Origin: Hoeflea_A sp963921345
GTDB lineage: Bacteria > Pseudomonadota > Alphaproteobacteria > Rhizobiales > Rhizobiaceae
Length of the DNA stretch: 64,000 nt
Reading direction: 5' to 3'
Assembly (NCBI GenBank): GCA_963921345.3
Contig: CAWUFE020000007.1
Coordinates: 3,658,001-3,722,000 of the forward strand
Numbering within the stretch: the first letter of the stretch is position 1; each line of letters opens with the position of its first letter. The notes beneath the pieces were generated by a model. It was not told the DNA's origin. It was given only the letters and a program-made list of their open reading frames with translations, and ran no database searches. Below, piece by piece: positions 63,417-64,000 of the stretch. Position numbers and translations under genes: made by a program.

Positions 63417-64000
63417 ACTCTTTCTCCGGAATTTTCGTTTCGGACGGGTGCCGCGTCCTGCGCGCTGATGTCCGCCCAGGTGTCGCGTATCCACTCGGCG
63501 ACCGCGACGCTCTGTTCGAACAGGGAGTATTTCGCGTTTTCGCCGTAGTCGATCAGGTCGATGATTTCCGTCGTGACGTAGCGAAGGCGGCTTTGCGGAT
63601 TGTCCCGGTGGTGGCGCAGGACCTTGCGAACCACCTCCTTGCAGGGCTCCACCTTGTAGGCGAACCAGTCGGAATGAAACTCACCGGGGCGCGGACGCAT
63701 GAACGGGTACTGGCAGGCTCTGCCATATTCTCCGGCCTCGTCCTTCGCCCAGAGGTTCTTCGGACCGTTCGGCGCGACCGGCCGCACCGCGTGCCACAGG
63801 GTCATGTTGCGGCTGATCCAGTCGTCGATGATGTTGCCGGGCTCGAACGGATCGAGGATCAGTTCGCCGGCATCCACCGCTCCGCGAATGCCGCAGCGGA
63901 ACTGCTCTTCCGGATTGTCGAGCTTCAGGAGAACGTGACTGTGGTCGAGCAGGAAATTGAAGGGATGTCCTTGCGCCTCCACCAGCTCGGCCACCTCGTT
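63413..64000 (-). CDS. Sugar-phosphate isomerase/epimerase-like (TIM-barrel) protein, partial
   Basis: The C-terminal about 195 residues of a protein that continues beyond the window end. HPFNFLLDHSHVLLKLD followed by a short acidic stretch and GAVDAGELIL resembles the metal-binding strands of xylose-isomerase-like TIM barrels, and a second acidic/His-rich segment (EFHSDWFAYKVEP) follows. The assignment is by pattern only. Its stop overlaps the class III alcohol dehydrogenase ATG, so it belongs to the same operon and pathway. Confidence 0.5.

Overview
The window is GC-rich, densely packed chromosomal DNA from an alphaproteobacterium, most likely a rhizobial member of the Hyphomicrobiales. The evidence is a thiC-thiO-thiS-thiG-thiE-thiD operon, a BioR-type regulator with two perfect TTATAGATAA boxes, many transporter/catabolic operons joined by 4-bp ATGA overlaps, and a small palindrome-ended intergenic repeat. 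No rRNA, tRNA or CRISPR array was seen.

Layout. 1-3.9 kb: thiamine operon (thiC is cut by the window start). 4.2-6.2 kb: a chemoreceptor with a clear terminator. 6.3-10.7 kb: AraC regulator, NAD(P)-binding protein and DUF1772 membrane protein, then a secreted Ntn-hydrolase-like protein divergent from a membrane-anchored LytTR regulator. 10.8-23.9 kb: an aromatic catabolic locus. On the minus strand lie a MarR regulator, indolepyruvate:ferredoxin oxidoreductase (iorAB) and a small antitoxin-like ORF. Divergent from them is an eight-gene operon: reductase, Rieske oxygenase alpha and beta, acyl-CoA ligase, thiolase-like protein without thiolase catalytic residues, DUF35-SDR fusion, cyclase-family hydrolase and SDR. 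I infer an indole-3-acetate (or similar aryl-acetate) pathway through dioxygenation, CoA activation, retro-aldol cleavage and hydrolysis of an isatin-like product. 23.9-27.5 kb: bioR, bioY, panB, panC and a DUF1284 gene on the minus strand, with BioR boxes before bioR and before bioY. 27.6-30.7 kb: acyl-CoA dehydrogenase, CaiB-type CoA-transferase and a MaoC-like hydratase, ended by a MITE-like repeat. 31.3-35.2 kb: UDP-glucuronate decarboxylase, a glycosyltransferase and cardiolipin synthase.

35.4-52.5 kb: a large import/catabolism locus. A GntR regulator is divergent from a branched-chain-type ABC transporter with a hydantoin-racemase-like gene. Then come a polyamine-type ABC transporter, a nitroreductase-like protein, a MalT-like LuxR regulator, and a HyuA-like plus DUF917 (S-methyl-thiohydantoin desulfurase family) pair. 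52.6-56.1 kb: a uridine-phosphorylase-like gene with an NMT1-type ABC transporter on the minus strand, divergent from a LysR gene.

The LysR gene is split by a compact 2.75-kb serine-recombinase element (56703-59458). Joining the flanks at a TT dinucleotide restores a 299-codon LysR frame. Joining the element's own ends in the same way places an RBS and ATG directly in frame with its first ORF, which has no start codon inside the integrated copy. This is the most unusual observation in the window. 60.0-64.0 kb: a minus-strand operon with a reductive-dehalogenase-like iron-sulfur protein, a ferredoxin-type reductase, glutathione-dependent formaldehyde dehydrogenase and a TIM-barrel-like protein cut by the window end.
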